A stretch of 64,000 bases of DNA from Paraconexibacter antarcticus (GCF_024220175.1 NZ_CP098502.1:2914001-2978000), one strand, 5' to 3'. Counted from the first letter of the stretch, positions 17,766 to 25,247 are shown. Notes: generated by a model not told the origin, from the letters alone. Made by a program: numbers and translations.

Positions 17766-18929
17766 TCAGGCCTCGGACGCGACGATCCGTCGCCCCGGGC
17801 CGACGCGGAGCGAGCGCCCTCCGCGCAGCAGGTCGAGGAGCTCGGCGCCGACGACCTCGCGGCGCCAGCCCTCGAGCGTCCGGACGGGCGGGTCCGGCGT
17901 CCCGTCGCGGACGGCGACGACGATCTTCTGCAGGTCCGCGCGGGCGGCGAGCAGCTCGTACGCGACCTCGGCCTCCGCCGCCCGCGTGCGCACGAGCGCC
18001 TCGCCGAGGGCGATGAGCGGCGCGTCGTCGGCGCTCGGCGCGGGGCCGCGCTCGACCTCCGACGGGATGCCGGGCTGCTCGCGACCACGCTCGACCGCCT
18101 CGATGATCGCCTTGCCGCGGCGGCGCAGCGTCCCCTCGTGGAGGCCGCGGATCTGCGCGAGGCGGTCCATCGACCGCGGCTTGCGCTTGGCGATCTCGAC
18201 GAGCGCGGCGTCCTGCAGGACGCCCGACACCGGCCGGTCGGACTCGCGCGCGGTGTCCTCGCGCCAGGCGAGCAGCTCACGGGCGACGGCGCGGACGCTC
18301 GGGTCCAGGCCGCCCGAGCGCGGCAGCTTCTCGAGCAGGACGTCGAGGTCCCGATCGTCGTTGATCGACTCCAGGAAGCGGCACTCCTCGACCGCCCACT
18401 CCAGGCGCCCGAGGCCGACGAGGCGCTCCTGGAGCTTCTCGGCGACCTGGAGGATGTGGAGGACGTCCTCCCGCGCGTAGCTGACCTGCTCCTCCGAGAG
18501 CGGGCGCGCGTCCCATTTCGTGAAGCTCGCCGACTTCTGCAGCCGGACGCCGAGGACCTCGTTGAGCAGCGGCTCGTAGCCGAGCTGCGCGCGCAGGCCG
18601 GCGAAGCCCGCGGCGACCTGGGTGTCGAAGATGTTCGTGACCGTCGTCTGCCAGCAGCGGCGGAGGATCGCGACGTCCTGGCGGCCGGCGTGGAAGACGA
18701 TCTCCACCGCCGGGTCGGCGAGCACCTCAGCGAGGGGCGCGGGGTCGAAACCGGGGCCGTCGAGCGGGTCCAGGACGGTGACGTCGGACTCACCCTGCTC
18801 GTCGAGGACGACCACCTGCACGAGGCAGAGCAGCGGCCGGTAGCGCCCTTCGCCCATGAACTCGGTGTCGATGCCCAGGCGCCCGGTCTCCCGGGCCCGA
18901 GCGGCGATCGCAGCGGTGTCGGCACTCAT
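17766..18929 (-). CDS. rnd: Ribonuclease D
   Basis: A 3'-5' exoribonuclease involved in tRNA 3' processing. The 387-residue protein shows the DEDDy exonuclease motifs: LGIDTEFMGEGRYRP (Asp-x-Glu), the FDTQVAAGFAG segment, and YAREDVLHIL (Tyr-x3-Asp). An HRDC domain follows (RSMDRLAQIRGLHEGTLRRR). It lies downstream of gluQRS on the same strand. Its -10 box (TAGGGT, 18939-18944) overlaps the gluQRS stop codon, so it may be transcribed on its own. Confidence 0.92.
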   Translation of the reverse strand: MSADTAAIAARARETGRLGIDTEFMGEGRYRPLLCLVQVVVLDEQGESDVTVLDPLDGPGFDPAPLAEVLADPAVEIVFHAGRQDVAILRRCWQTTVTNIFDTQVAAGFAGLRAQLGYEPLLNEVLGVRLQKSASFTKWDARPLSEEQVSYAREDVLHILQVAEKLQERLVGLGRLEWAVEECRFLESINDDRDLDVLLEKLPRSGGLDPSVRAVARELLAWREDTARESDRPVSGVLQDAALVEIAKRKPRSMDRLAQIRGLHEGTLRRRGKAIIEAVERGREQPGIPSEVERGPAPSADDAPLIALGEALVRTRAAEAEVAYELLAARADLQKIVVAVRDGTPDPPVRTLEGWRREVVGAELLDLLRGGRSLRVGPGRRIVASEA

Positions 18930-18938
18930 GCGCCCGCG

Positions 18939-18944
18939 ACCCTA
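18939..18944 (-). promoter_or_regulatory. -10 box TAGGGT for rnd, made partly from the gluQRS stop codon
   Basis: On the minus strand TAGGGT ends 9 nt before the rnd ATG (18929). Its TAG is the stop codon of the preceding gene. The same trick is seen at deoB-mutM. Confidence 0.45.
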
Positions 18945-19847
18945 CCCGACGGCCAACCGGACGGGGGCCGTCGGCAGGCGGCCGAGATCCCAGCCGTCGA
19001 GGAGCGCCGGCGCGCTCAGCGGACGCGGCAGCGAGGAGAGGCCGAGCGAGCCGGCGAGGACCGCGAGCACGTCGCCGGGCCCGTGGCCGCGCGCGGCGAG
19101 GTCGCGCATCGTCACCGCGCCGTGCCGTTTGGCGAGTCGCTCCCCGTCGTCGCCGACGACGAGCGGGACGTGCACGTACGACGCCGGCGGCGTGAGGCCG
19201 AGCCGGCGGGCGAGCCAGACCTGCCGCGGGGTCGTCTCCAGCAGGTCGTCGCCGCGGACGACCTCCTCGACGCCCTGGTCGGCGTCGTCGACGACGACCG
19301 CGAGGTTGTACGCGTGCCCACCGTCCGCCCGCCGCACGACGAAGTCGTCGACGACGGCGGTGACCTCGCCGGCGAGCGCGTCGCGCACGGTCACCACCGC
19401 GGCCTCCGCCCGCACGCGCAGCGACGGCGTGCGCCCGGCGGCGAGGTGCGCCGCGCGGGCCGCGGCGCCGAGGTCGCGGCACGTCCCCGGGTAGGCGCCC
19501 TCGGGCCCGGCCCCGTGCGGCGCCGAGGCGGCCTGGCGGATCTCGGCGCGGGTGCAGAAGCACTCGTAGAGCAGGCCGTCGGCCGCCAGCCCGTCGATGC
19601 ACTCCGCGTAGCGGGCGGTCCGCTCGCTCTGGCGGATGACCGCGCCGTCGTGGTCGAGGCCGAGGGCGGCGAGATCGCCGAGCTGCGAGGCGACGAACGC
19701 CTCGCGCGAGCGGCCGCGGTCGAGGTCCTCCACGCGGACGAGGAAGCGCGAGGAGGCCGCCTGCGCCTGCAGCCAGGCGACGAGGGCGGTGCGGAGGTTG
19801 CCGAGGTGCAGGTCCCCGCTCGGGCTCGGGGCGTAGCGGCCGTCCAC
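18942..19847 (-). CDS. gluQ: Glutamyl-Q tRNA(Asp) synthetase
   Basis: A paralogue of the GluRS catalytic core that glutamylates queuosine in tRNA(Asp). Chosen start GTG 19847 gives 301 residues beginning VDGRYAPSPSGDLHLGN, the HIGH-type motif. CFCTRAEI with a later YPGTCR supplies zinc ligands, and LAKRHGAV is the KMSKS equivalent. The anticodon-binding domain of full GluRS is absent, which is why it is assigned as GluQRS. The frame is open further upstream but overlaps the end of the acyltransferase gene and adds only Arg/Pro-rich residues. Confidence 0.88.
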   Translation of the reverse strand: MDGRYAPSPSGDLHLGNLRTALVAWLQAQAASSRFLVRVEDLDRGRSREAFVASQLGDLAALGLDHDGAVIRQSERTARYAECIDGLAADGLLYECFCTRAEIRQAASAPHGAGPEGAYPGTCRDLGAAARAAHLAAGRTPSLRVRAEAAVVTVRDALAGEVTAVVDDFVVRRADGGHAYNLAVVVDDADQGVEEVVRGDDLLETTPRQVWLARRLGLTPPASYVHVPLVVGDDGERLAKRHGAVTMRDLAARGHGPGDVLAVLAGSLGLSSLPRPLSAPALLDGWDLGRLPTAPVRLAVG

Positions 19848-19860
19848 GGTCCGGGGTGGG

Positions 19861-21045
19861 TCAGCCCGCGCCCGCGCCGGCGAGCGCCGCCTCGGCCGTC
19901 CCCGGGTCGCGCGCGCCGGCGCCACGCGAGGCGACGCGCCGGCTCCACGCCTGCGCCGGCTGCTCGACGAAGCGCCAGCTCGCCGCGGCGACGAGGAAGG
20001 TCAGGGGCAGGATGACCGCGAGCGCGCCGGTCGTGAACAGCGGCAGGACGCCCTGGGCGCGGAGGAACAGCAGCAGCGGGACGTGCCACAGGTAGATGCC
20101 GTACGATAGCTCGCCGACCCGGACGACGGGCCGGGCGGTGAGCAGGCGCGGCGCGCGGACCGCCGTCGTCACCGCGAGCAGGACGAGCGCGAAGCCGGTG
20201 GCGGCGGGCAGGTCGCGCCAGATGCGCAGGGCCTGGTCGTGGGAGCCGCGGGTCGCCGCGTCCGCCGCCCAGAGCGCATCGCCGACGACGAGCACGACGC
20301 CCGCGCCGAGGAGGGCCCACCCGACGCGCGGCGCGAGCGTCCGCCCGTACGCGAGCACCGCCGCGAGCATCCCGACCCCGAAGTACGGCGTGTAGGCGGG
20401 GAGGACCTTGGAGACGATCGGGGAGAGCCCGCCGCGGCTCGACATCGCGTAGTTGTAGGCGACGCCGGCGAGGAGGAACAGGACCGGCGCGAGGACGACC
20501 CCGGCCCGGCGGCCGCGCAGGGCGAGCAGCCCGAGCAGCGGGAGGGCGAGGTAGAACGTCGCCTCGACCGCGAGCGTCCAGCTCGGCGGGTTGAGCGTCA
20601 GCAGCGTGTCGGCCCGGAAGTTCTGCCCGAAGACGGCGAAGAGCCAGAGGTTCCCGCCGTCGGGGAGGCGGACGCCGGGCGTCCTGTCGTACCACCAGAG
20701 AAGCAGGACCGACGCGGCGATCGCGACCCAGTAGGCGGGCAGGATCCGGCCCGCCCGCCGGATCGCGTAGCCCCGCACGGACGGCGCACGGCCACCCGTC
20801 GCGGCGCTCCGCACCCACGGCCCGTAGAGGAGGAAGCCGCTGAGCACGAAGAACAGGACGAGGCCGAGCCGCAGCTCGTGCCAGACGTAGTCGCTCGTGC
20901 CGCCGCGCTCGGCGGAGCTGACGGTCGGGAGCGTGTAGAGCCACGCGTGGTAGCCGACGACACTCAGGGCGGCGACGGCGCGCAGGCCGTCGAGGGCGTG
21001 CTGCCGCGGAGCCGCAGCGGGCGCAGGTGGGGCAGCGTGTGCCAC
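19861..21045 (-). CDS. Acyltransferase 3 family membrane protein (OafA/YrhL-like)
   Basis: The 394-residue integral membrane protein starts with LDGLRAVAALSVVGYHAWLY, which contains the catalytic His of acyltransferase 3 proteins. FFVLSGFLLYGPWVR and ILPAYWVAI follow, and about ten hydrophobic segments can be counted. Such proteins move acyl groups (often acetyl) from the cytoplasm onto extracellular glycans. No SGNH domain is attached, but a lone secreted SGNH protein is encoded 3 kb away. The GTG start at 21045 lies 6 nt after a TAGCGT -10 box, a leaderless layout. Confidence 0.88.
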   Translation of the reverse strand: MAHAAPPAPAAAPRQHALDGLRAVAALSVVGYHAWLYTLPTVSSAERGGTSDYVWHELRLGLVLFFVLSGFLLYGPWVRSAATGGRAPSVRGYAIRRAGRILPAYWVAIAASVLLLWWYDRTPGVRLPDGGNLWLFAVFGQNFRADTLLTLNPPSWTLAVEATFYLALPLLGLLALRGRRAGVVLAPVLFLLAGVAYNYAMSSRGGLSPIVSKVLPAYTPYFGVGMLAAVLAYGRTLAPRVGWALLGAGVVLVVGDALWAADAATRGSHDQALRIWRDLPAATGFALVLLAVTTAVRAPRLLTARPVVRVGELSYGIYLWHVPLLLFLRAQGVLPLFTTGALAVILPLTFLVAAASWRFVEQPAQAWSRRVASRGAGARDPGTAEAALAGAGAG

Positions 21046-21051
21046 GACCTC

Positions 21052-21057
21052 ACGCTA
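21052..21057 (-). promoter_or_regulatory. -10 box TAGCGT for the acyltransferase gene
   Basis: TAGCGT on the minus strand ends 6 nt before the GTG at 21045. It lies in the 24-nt gap after the preceding PilX-like gene, so the acyltransferase gene need not be part of the pilin transcript. Confidence 0.45.
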
Positions 21058-21069
21058 GCAACGGGGTGG

Positions 21070-22563
21070 TCAGCAGCCCTTCGTCGGGGCGGTCACGTCG
21101 ACGGTGGTACCCGCGCAGTTCACGTACTGCTGATCCTGGAAGACCCCGAGCTGATTGCTCAGCGTCGACACGCTGAGGCCGAGATCCTGGGTGATCATGC
21201 TCGCGAGCGAGCCCGTCAGGTTGACGGCGTTCATGGTCGTGTCGTAGCCGATGACGGAGCCCGTGAAGACGTAGTAGTTCACGGTCACGTTGCTCATCGG
21301 GGCGTAGAGGAAGAAGGCCGACGTCAGCGCGAGGCTCGAGTTGCCGACCACGACCGTGGTCCCGCCCGCGGTGCCGTTGCCGGTGACGTACAGCTGGGTG
21401 TTCGTCGGGCTGGCGCTCACACCGGGGTTCAGTGACCCGTTGATCTTGAGGTTCCCCGAGCCGCCCGTGCCCGAGCAGTAGGCCGACGTCGGCGAGTCGA
21501 CGTAGATCCGTGTCGCCCCGGCGGATGAGGTGGCGCCGGCGGTCTTCAGCGTGGCCCCCGAAGCGACGTCGACCCCGCAGAGGTGGTAGTCGCCGGCGGC
21601 GAGGGTCAGGCTCGCCGTGCCGCTCAGGGTGAGCACCTTGTTGACGATCTGGGCGGGGCAGGTCCCGGGACACGTGGGCTTGGCGGGATCGACGTATGGC
21701 GCCTTCCGCGTCAGGAACGTCGTGGTGGACTGAGGCTGCAGGTTCGCGGCCGGGACCAGGACGGACCCACAGCAGTTGTGTCCGTACTGCAACTCGGCGG
21801 TGCGAAGCACGGAGTTGTCCGGATTCAGCACGTTCAGTCCGAGCAGCGCCAGGCCAGTGATGTTGATGTCGTTGTTGGCGAAGATGTCGCCGTTGACGGT
21901 GCGGGTGGCGAGCTGGACGCCCAGAAGACTCAGGAGCCCGGCAGCGGTGAGGGTCACGTTGTGGACCCCCTCGACCGCCCCGAAGGGCCTGATCGGAGCG
22001 AGGGTGACGGCACGCCGGCGAACCACGTCGTCCGCCGTCGTCGCCGTGTTGTTGTCCTCGACCCCGGCCGCGACCACGCGGAAGCCCACGCCGTACGGTC
22101 CGGTCGATGCGCCCGCGACCGTCGAGGTGACGATCACGGAGACCTTCGAGTGGTTCCCCATGTCGCGGTACGTGGGCGTCGGGCTGGCCCCGGGCGGGGT
22201 CACCCCGTTGCACGACGTCGTCGGCGAGAGCCCGGCGAAGACGATGCCCGGGACCTGAGCGCTCACCGAGACGCCCAGACAGGAGATCGCGTTCACGAGC
22301 GGCTGAAGACCACCCACCCCGTAGACGGGCAACGCCGCGAGGTTTCCCGCGTTGAGCGCGTAGACGGCGGACTGGAGCCCGGCGTCGGCCGCCTGCTCGG
22401 CGCGCTGGACCCGGATGTCCTTGGCGTCGATCCTCTGCGAAGCCTGCGACTGCGTGAGGGCGACCGCGGTGATCATCAGGGCGAAGGCCATCACCATGAT
22501 CGCGATCACCATGACGAACCCCTCGTCGCATGGACGATCGCGGAACGGGAACAGGCGTCGCAT
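21070..22563 (-). CDS. PilX-like pilus-associated protein
   Basis: The 497-residue protein starts MRRLFPFRDRPCDEG, then a hydrophobic helix beginning FVMVIAIMVMAFALMITAVA. A helical segment QRAEQAADAGLQSAVYALNAG resembles the PilX N-terminal domain. The rest is Ser/Thr/Gly-rich, with a beta-rich C-terminal part that may be a right-handed helix (SGNLKINGSL ... VGNSSLALTSAFFLYAPMS). The Glu at position 5 of the mature pilin helix is missing, so it may sit at the pilus tip or not follow the normal assembly rule. It is the last of three genes; its ATG overlaps the previous stop by 1 nt. Confidence 0.78.
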   Translation of the reverse strand: MRRLFPFRDRPCDEGFVMVIAIMVMAFALMITAVALTQSQASQRIDAKDIRVQRAEQAADAGLQSAVYALNAGNLAALPVYGVGGLQPLVNAISCLGVSVSAQVPGIVFAGLSPTTSCNGVTPPGASPTPTYRDMGNHSKVSVIVTSTVAGASTGPYGVGFRVVAAGVEDNNTATTADDVVRRRAVTLAPIRPFGAVEGVHNVTLTAAGLLSLLGVQLATRTVNGDIFANNDINITGLALLGLNVLNPDNSVLRTAELQYGHNCCGSVLVPAANLQPQSTTTFLTRKAPYVDPAKPTCPGTCPAQIVNKVLTLSGTASLTLAAGDYHLCGVDVASGATLKTAGATSSAGATRIYVDSPTSAYCSGTGGSGNLKINGSLNPGVSASPTNTQLYVTGNGTAGGTTVVVGNSSLALTSAFFLYAPMSNVTVNYYVFTGSVIGYDTTMNAVNLTGSLASMITQDLGLSVSTLSNQLGVFQDQQYVNCAGTTVDVTAPTKGC

Positions 22564-23225
22564 CACAGACTCACCCCGAGTTCCAGGCCGTTGCCGCCGG
22601 TCGCCGTGCTGCTCGGCACGCGGTTGGTGATCACCGTCGAGAGGTAGAACGGGCCGGTCGCATCGGTGGCGTTCTGGTCGGCGTGAACGGGGACGATCGC
22701 GATCGTCACGCGCCGGCTGTCGTTGGCGCAGGCGGGGCTGCACAGCACGGTCTGCGAGTCGACCGTGACGTATCGATAGATGGTCGCCGTCTGCCCGCCT
22801 CCGAGCGACACGCCCGACGTGACGGGAGCGATCTGCCCGGACGCGCTGGTGACCAGCGTCTCGCCGCCTCCGGGGGTGCCGGAGGCAACGCCGCTCGACG
22901 CGCTCGCGTAGTTGCTCGCGATCACGAATTGCGTGTTCGACGCACGCAGCCAGTAGCGCGGATCGCGCGGCGTCGCCGCGGTACCGGTCGGGGCGCTGCT
23001 CAGCGCGACCGCCCCGAATCCACTCTCCGGGACGATCGACCGGACCTTCTCGATCTCGGCCTGGAGGCGCTGCGTCACCGTGACCTGGCGGACGTTGGAG
23101 AGGGTGGTGCCCGATCCCTGCGTCAGGACCGACACCGTCGCGACGACCGTGAGGGTCGAGACCAGCATCGCGAACATCACCTCGATCATCGTGAAGCCCC
23201 GGTCGTCTGTCTCATGCCGTCTCAT
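22563..23225 (-). CDS. Type IV prepilin-like protein (PilV-type minor pilin)
   Basis: The 220-residue protein has a 10-residue leader MRRHETDDRG, then FTMIEVMFAMLVSTLTVVA. This is a class III signal cleaved between Gly10 and Phe11, with Glu at mature position 5. The globular part is Ser/Thr/Gly-rich and has a cysteine pair (VLCSPACAND). The start is fixed by a 4-nt overlap with the upstream pilin gene and the stop overlaps the next start by 1 nt. This indicates a coupled minor-pilin operon. Such proteins prime pilus assembly. The V/W/X labels are by size and order, not by clear orthology. Confidence 0.8.
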   Translation of the reverse strand: MRRHETDDRGFTMIEVMFAMLVSTLTVVATVSVLTQGSGTTLSNVRQVTVTQRLQAEIEKVRSIVPESGFGAVALSSAPTGTAATPRDPRYWLRASNTQFVIASNYASASSGVASGTPGGGETLVTSASGQIAPVTSGVSLGGGQTATIYRYVTVDSQTVLCSPACANDSRRVTIAIVPVHADQNATDATGPFYLSTVITNRVPSSTATGGNGLELGVSL

Positions 23226-23818
23226 CGCGCGAAGTTCCTCAGGGCGGCCCCGTCGTTGAACACCAGCGTTCCTCCCACACCTCGGGGGGTCGTCCCACCG
23301 CTGCGGCTCTGCGCGCTCAGCACGCGCGCCTGGATGTAGACGCTGACGTACGAGGGTCCGGTGGCGGTCCCCCCCGACGCATACGTCGGCGTCAGCGTCG
23401 CACTCACGAGGCCGGGAATCGCCGTCACGGCGGGTCCGCCGCCGACGCTGCGCGTGCACGACACCGACGCGGTGCAGGTCCAGGTGACGGTTGTCGTCGG
23501 CGCGGGCGTCACGGCGGCGACGTTCGGGCTCGTGACCGGGACCGTGAGCGTCGCCGAGGTCGCGGTCACCGTGGCGGCGGTCGCGTGCTCGAGGTCGTGC
23601 GTGAGCTGGTCGATGCCGCGCTGTACCGAATCGGTGGTCGTGGCGGTGCTCTCGACGACGTTCCCGTTCTGGAAGCTCTGGCCGGCCAGGTAGAAGCAAC
23701 CCGCGAGAACGACGAAGGCGAGCGCCATGGCGACCACCAGCTCGACGAGCGTGAAGCCGCGGTCGTTCGCGTGTCGATCATGCAGCACGACGGTCGTATC
23801 GGCAGCCGGAGAACTCAT
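23222..23818 (-). CDS. Type IV prepilin-like protein (PilW-type minor pilin)
   Basis: The 198-residue protein has leader MSSPAADTTVVLHDRHANDRG, cleaved after Gly21, and mature N-terminus FTLVELVVAMALAFVVLAGC with Glu5 present. A helical region and a Thr/Ser-rich beta domain follow. It begins the minus-strand minor-pilin operon and overlaps the next gene by 4 nt. Its 5' end is 58 nt from the divergent start of the small zinc-ribbon gene. No sigma-28-like site was found upstream on this strand, unlike for the major pilin genes. Confidence 0.8.
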   Translation of the reverse strand: MSSPAADTTVVLHDRHANDRGFTLVELVVAMALAFVVLAGCFYLAGQSFQNGNVVESTATTTDSVQRGIDQLTHDLEHATAATVTATSATLTVPVTSPNVAAVTPAPTTTVTWTCTASVSCTRSVGGGPAVTAIPGLVSATLTPTYASGGTATGPSYVSVYIQARVLSAQSRSGGTTPRGVGGTLVFNDGAALRNFAR

Positions 23819-23860
23819 CAGTAGTGGGGATGCAGGTGACCGACGAACGTCCCTCACCGC

Positions 23861-23866
23861 TACGCT
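23861..23866 (+). promoter_or_regulatory. -10 box TACGCT for the small zinc-ribbon gene
   Basis: TACGCT ends 10 nt before the GTG at 23877. It supports this short reading frame as a real gene. Confidence 0.4.
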
Positions 23867-23876
23867 GGGGCCGACC

Positions 23877-24059
23877 GTGACCGACGAGACTTCGCCCGAC
23901 CCCATGCCGTGCTCGCCGTGTCGAGGGACGGGGCGCGTGACGTCGAACCTCGGCGGCGAGGCCCACCAGGTGCCGTGTCCCTGGTGCGAAGGCACCGGGA
24001 CGGCGATTCCGGGCCACGACGCGCAGGCCGCCGCGACTCACGCGCGCGAACGCGGCTGA
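23877..24059 (+). CDS. Small protein with two CxxCxGxG zinc-binding motifs
   Basis: A 60-residue protein. It contains CSPCRGTGRV and, 20 residues later, CPWCEGTGTA. These are two copies of the CxxCxGxG element known from the DnaJ zinc centre, separated by SNLGGEAHQVP. Four cysteines could bind one zinc. Similar tiny proteins, I believe, occur in Solirubrobacterales and are sometimes labelled DnaJ-like, but there is no J domain. It lies between minor-pilin and major-pilin genes. Its function is unknown; the position alone does not make it a pilus gene. Confidence 0.65.
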   Translation: MTDETSPDPMPCSPCRGTGRVTSNLGGEAHQVPCPWCEGTGTAIPGHDAQAAATHARERG

Positions 24060-24149
24060 GCGCCCCGCCGGCTCCGGTCACGGCGCCGCGACGATGGGGT
24101 TCCGCCCCTAGAACAACCGTCCAGATCCGGCATCGTCAGGAGTTCTGGC

Positions 24150-24177
24150 TAAAGCCTGGGGCGGCCGGGCCCGATAG
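24150..24177 (+). promoter_or_regulatory. Sigma-28/WhiG-type promoter candidate for pilin gene 1
   Basis: TAAA at 24150-24153, 16 nt, then CCCGATAG at 24170-24177. Transcription would start near 24184, about 14 nt before the riboswitch aptamer. The duplicate copy keeps the half-sites, the spacing and the distance to the aptamer although the intervening bases differ. Confidence 0.65.
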
Positions 24178-24197
24178 GGGGCGTGAGCCGGTCCCAA

Positions 24198-24280
24198 CGG
24201 TGCTAACGGCAAACCGCTCGTGAGGGCGGGACGCAAAGCCATCGGGTCTCGTGTGGTGCGAGACGGCCGGGTTGCCACCG
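24198..24280 (+). ncRNA. Cyclic di-GMP-I (GEMM-I) riboswitch, copy 1
   Basis: All GEMM-I landmarks are present: closing stem P1 CGGTG/CACCG (24198-24202 with 24276-24280) and GCAAACC. The next stem is CCGCTC-GTGA-GGGCGG (24214-24229), with a GNRA tetraloop, followed by GACGCAAAGCC. The third stem is GTCTCG/CGAGAC (24246-24251 with 24259-24264), and the 3' strand is CCGGGTTGCC. It lies in the leader of a pilin gene, a known regulon for this riboswitch class. Downstream, CGGTAGGC (24300-24307) could pair with GCCACCG and compete with P1. No U-tract terminator follows, so control may be translational. Confidence 0.93.
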
Positions 24281-24368
24281 GGGTTGAAGTGGACCCCCAC
24301 GGTAGGCAGACCGCGGGAGCTGACTCGTCCAGCCATAGGTCCACAGCAATCCTCGGAGGATTCATCGC

Positions 24369-24821
24369 ATGCTTCGCAACATGATCCGCAGCCTGCTGCA
24401 CAAGAACGACGATGAGGGCTTCACGCTCATCGAGCTCCTGGTCGTCATCCTGATCATCGGCATCCTCGCCGCGATCGCCCTGCCCTCGTTCCTCGGTCAG
24501 TCCGACAAGGCCAAGGACTCCTCGGCCAAGTCCAACGCCCGCAACCTCGTCTCGCAGATCGAGTCCTGCTACACGACCACGAGCGACTACTCGCAGTGCC
24601 AGTCCTCGACGGCGCTGAACCCGACCGGCCTCGACCTCGGCACCGGCGCCGGCCAGGTCAGCGTCACCGCCGCCTCGACGACGGGCTACACCATCCTCGC
24701 CACCTCGAAGGCGCAGACCGGCAGCGCGAACAACACCTTCACGATCACGAAGGATCCGACCACCGGCGTCATCGCTCGCACCTGCACGGGCACCGACAGC
24801 TGCAACGGCGGGTCCTGGTAG
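24369..24821 (+). CDS. pilA: Type IV major pilin-type prepilin 1
   Basis: The 150-residue prepilin has leader MLRNMIRSLLHKNDDEG, cleaved after Gly17. The mature helix is FTLIELLVVILIIGILAAIA with Glu5, ending in PSFLGQSDKAKDSSAK. The small C-terminal domain has two cysteine pairs (ESCYTTTSDYSQCQ and RTCTGTDSCNGG). GGAGG at 24355-24359 gives a good start. It is 95% or so identical to the next gene by eye. Expression is predicted to depend on a c-di-GMP riboswitch and a sigma-28-like promoter. It should be the main pilus subunit with its twin. Confidence 0.92.
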   Translation: MLRNMIRSLLHKNDDEGFTLIELLVVILIIGILAAIALPSFLGQSDKAKDSSAKSNARNLVSQIESCYTTTSDYSQCQSSTALNPTGLDLGTGAGQVSVTAASTTGYTILATSKAQTGSANNTFTITKDPTTGVIARTCTGTDSCNGGSW

Positions 24822-24854
24822 CCCCACCGCAGCACCACTGACACACGCCGCACA

Positions 24855-24880
24855 CGAGGCGGGCCCCCGGGCCCGCCTCG
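24855..24880 (+). terminator. Hairpin terminator after pilin gene 1
   Basis: Perfect 10-bp arms CGAGGCGGGC (24855-24864) and GCCCGCCTCG (24871-24880) with a 6-nt loop. Only a short ATTT follows rather than a long T run, common in GC-rich actinobacteria. An identical hairpin follows the duplicate gene. Confidence 0.75.
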
Positions 24881-25019
24881 GCCATTTAAGGCTGGGTCCG
24901 GGCCGGTCGTAGGGGACCCGCCCGCAACCCGCGCGGGAGCCCGAGCACGCGGACGGGGTCGTGAACGCGTTTGTCGTTAGAACAAGCGTCCAGGTCCGCA
25001 CGATTTTCGACGTGTTCCC

Positions 25020-25047
25020 TCAAGCGGTCGGGCGTGGCGCCCGAAAC
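25020..25047 (+). promoter_or_regulatory. Sigma-28/WhiG-type promoter candidate for pilin gene 2
   Basis: TCAA at 25020-25023, 16 nt, then CCCGAAAC at 25040-25047. The -10 is weaker than in copy 1, with A for T at the sixth position. Its distance to the aptamer (28 nt from -10 start) equals that of copy 1. Confidence 0.5.
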
Positions 25048-25067
25048 GTCCCATGAGCCGGTCCCAT

Positions 25068-25150
25068 AGGTGCTAACGGCAAACCGCTCGTGAGGGCGGG
25101 ACGCAAAGCCATCGGGTCTCGTGTGGTGCGAGACGGCCGGGTTGCCACCG
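25068..25150 (+). ncRNA. Cyclic di-GMP-I (GEMM-I) riboswitch, copy 2
   Basis: The aptamer core is essentially identical to copy 1: GCAAACC, the GTGA-capped stem at 25084-25099, GACGCAAAGCC and CCGGGTTGCC. P1 is one pair shorter (GGTG/CACC). Just downstream one C is inserted and GGTAGGC reads GGTAAGC, which would weaken the P1-competing pairing. The two switches may therefore differ in basal output. It precedes the second pilin gene by about 100 nt. Confidence 0.93.
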
Positions 25151-25247
25151 GGGTTGAAGTGGACCCCCCACGGTAAGCAGACCGCGGGAGCTGACTCACA
25201 GCAGTCCAGGCAACGGTCCATTCGATCCCTTGGAGGGTTCAACTCAC

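Larger units (their letters stand above)
24109..24900 (+). repeat. Direct duplication, copy 1: promoter, riboswitch, pilin gene, terminator
   Basis: This segment and 24978-25773 are a tandem duplication. The riboswitch, most of the pilin coding region and the terminator are almost identical. The promoter region and the leader-peptide codons have diverged, keeping only short blocks such as TAGAACAA (24109-24116) and the -35/-10 half-sites at the same spacing. Confidence 0.85.
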
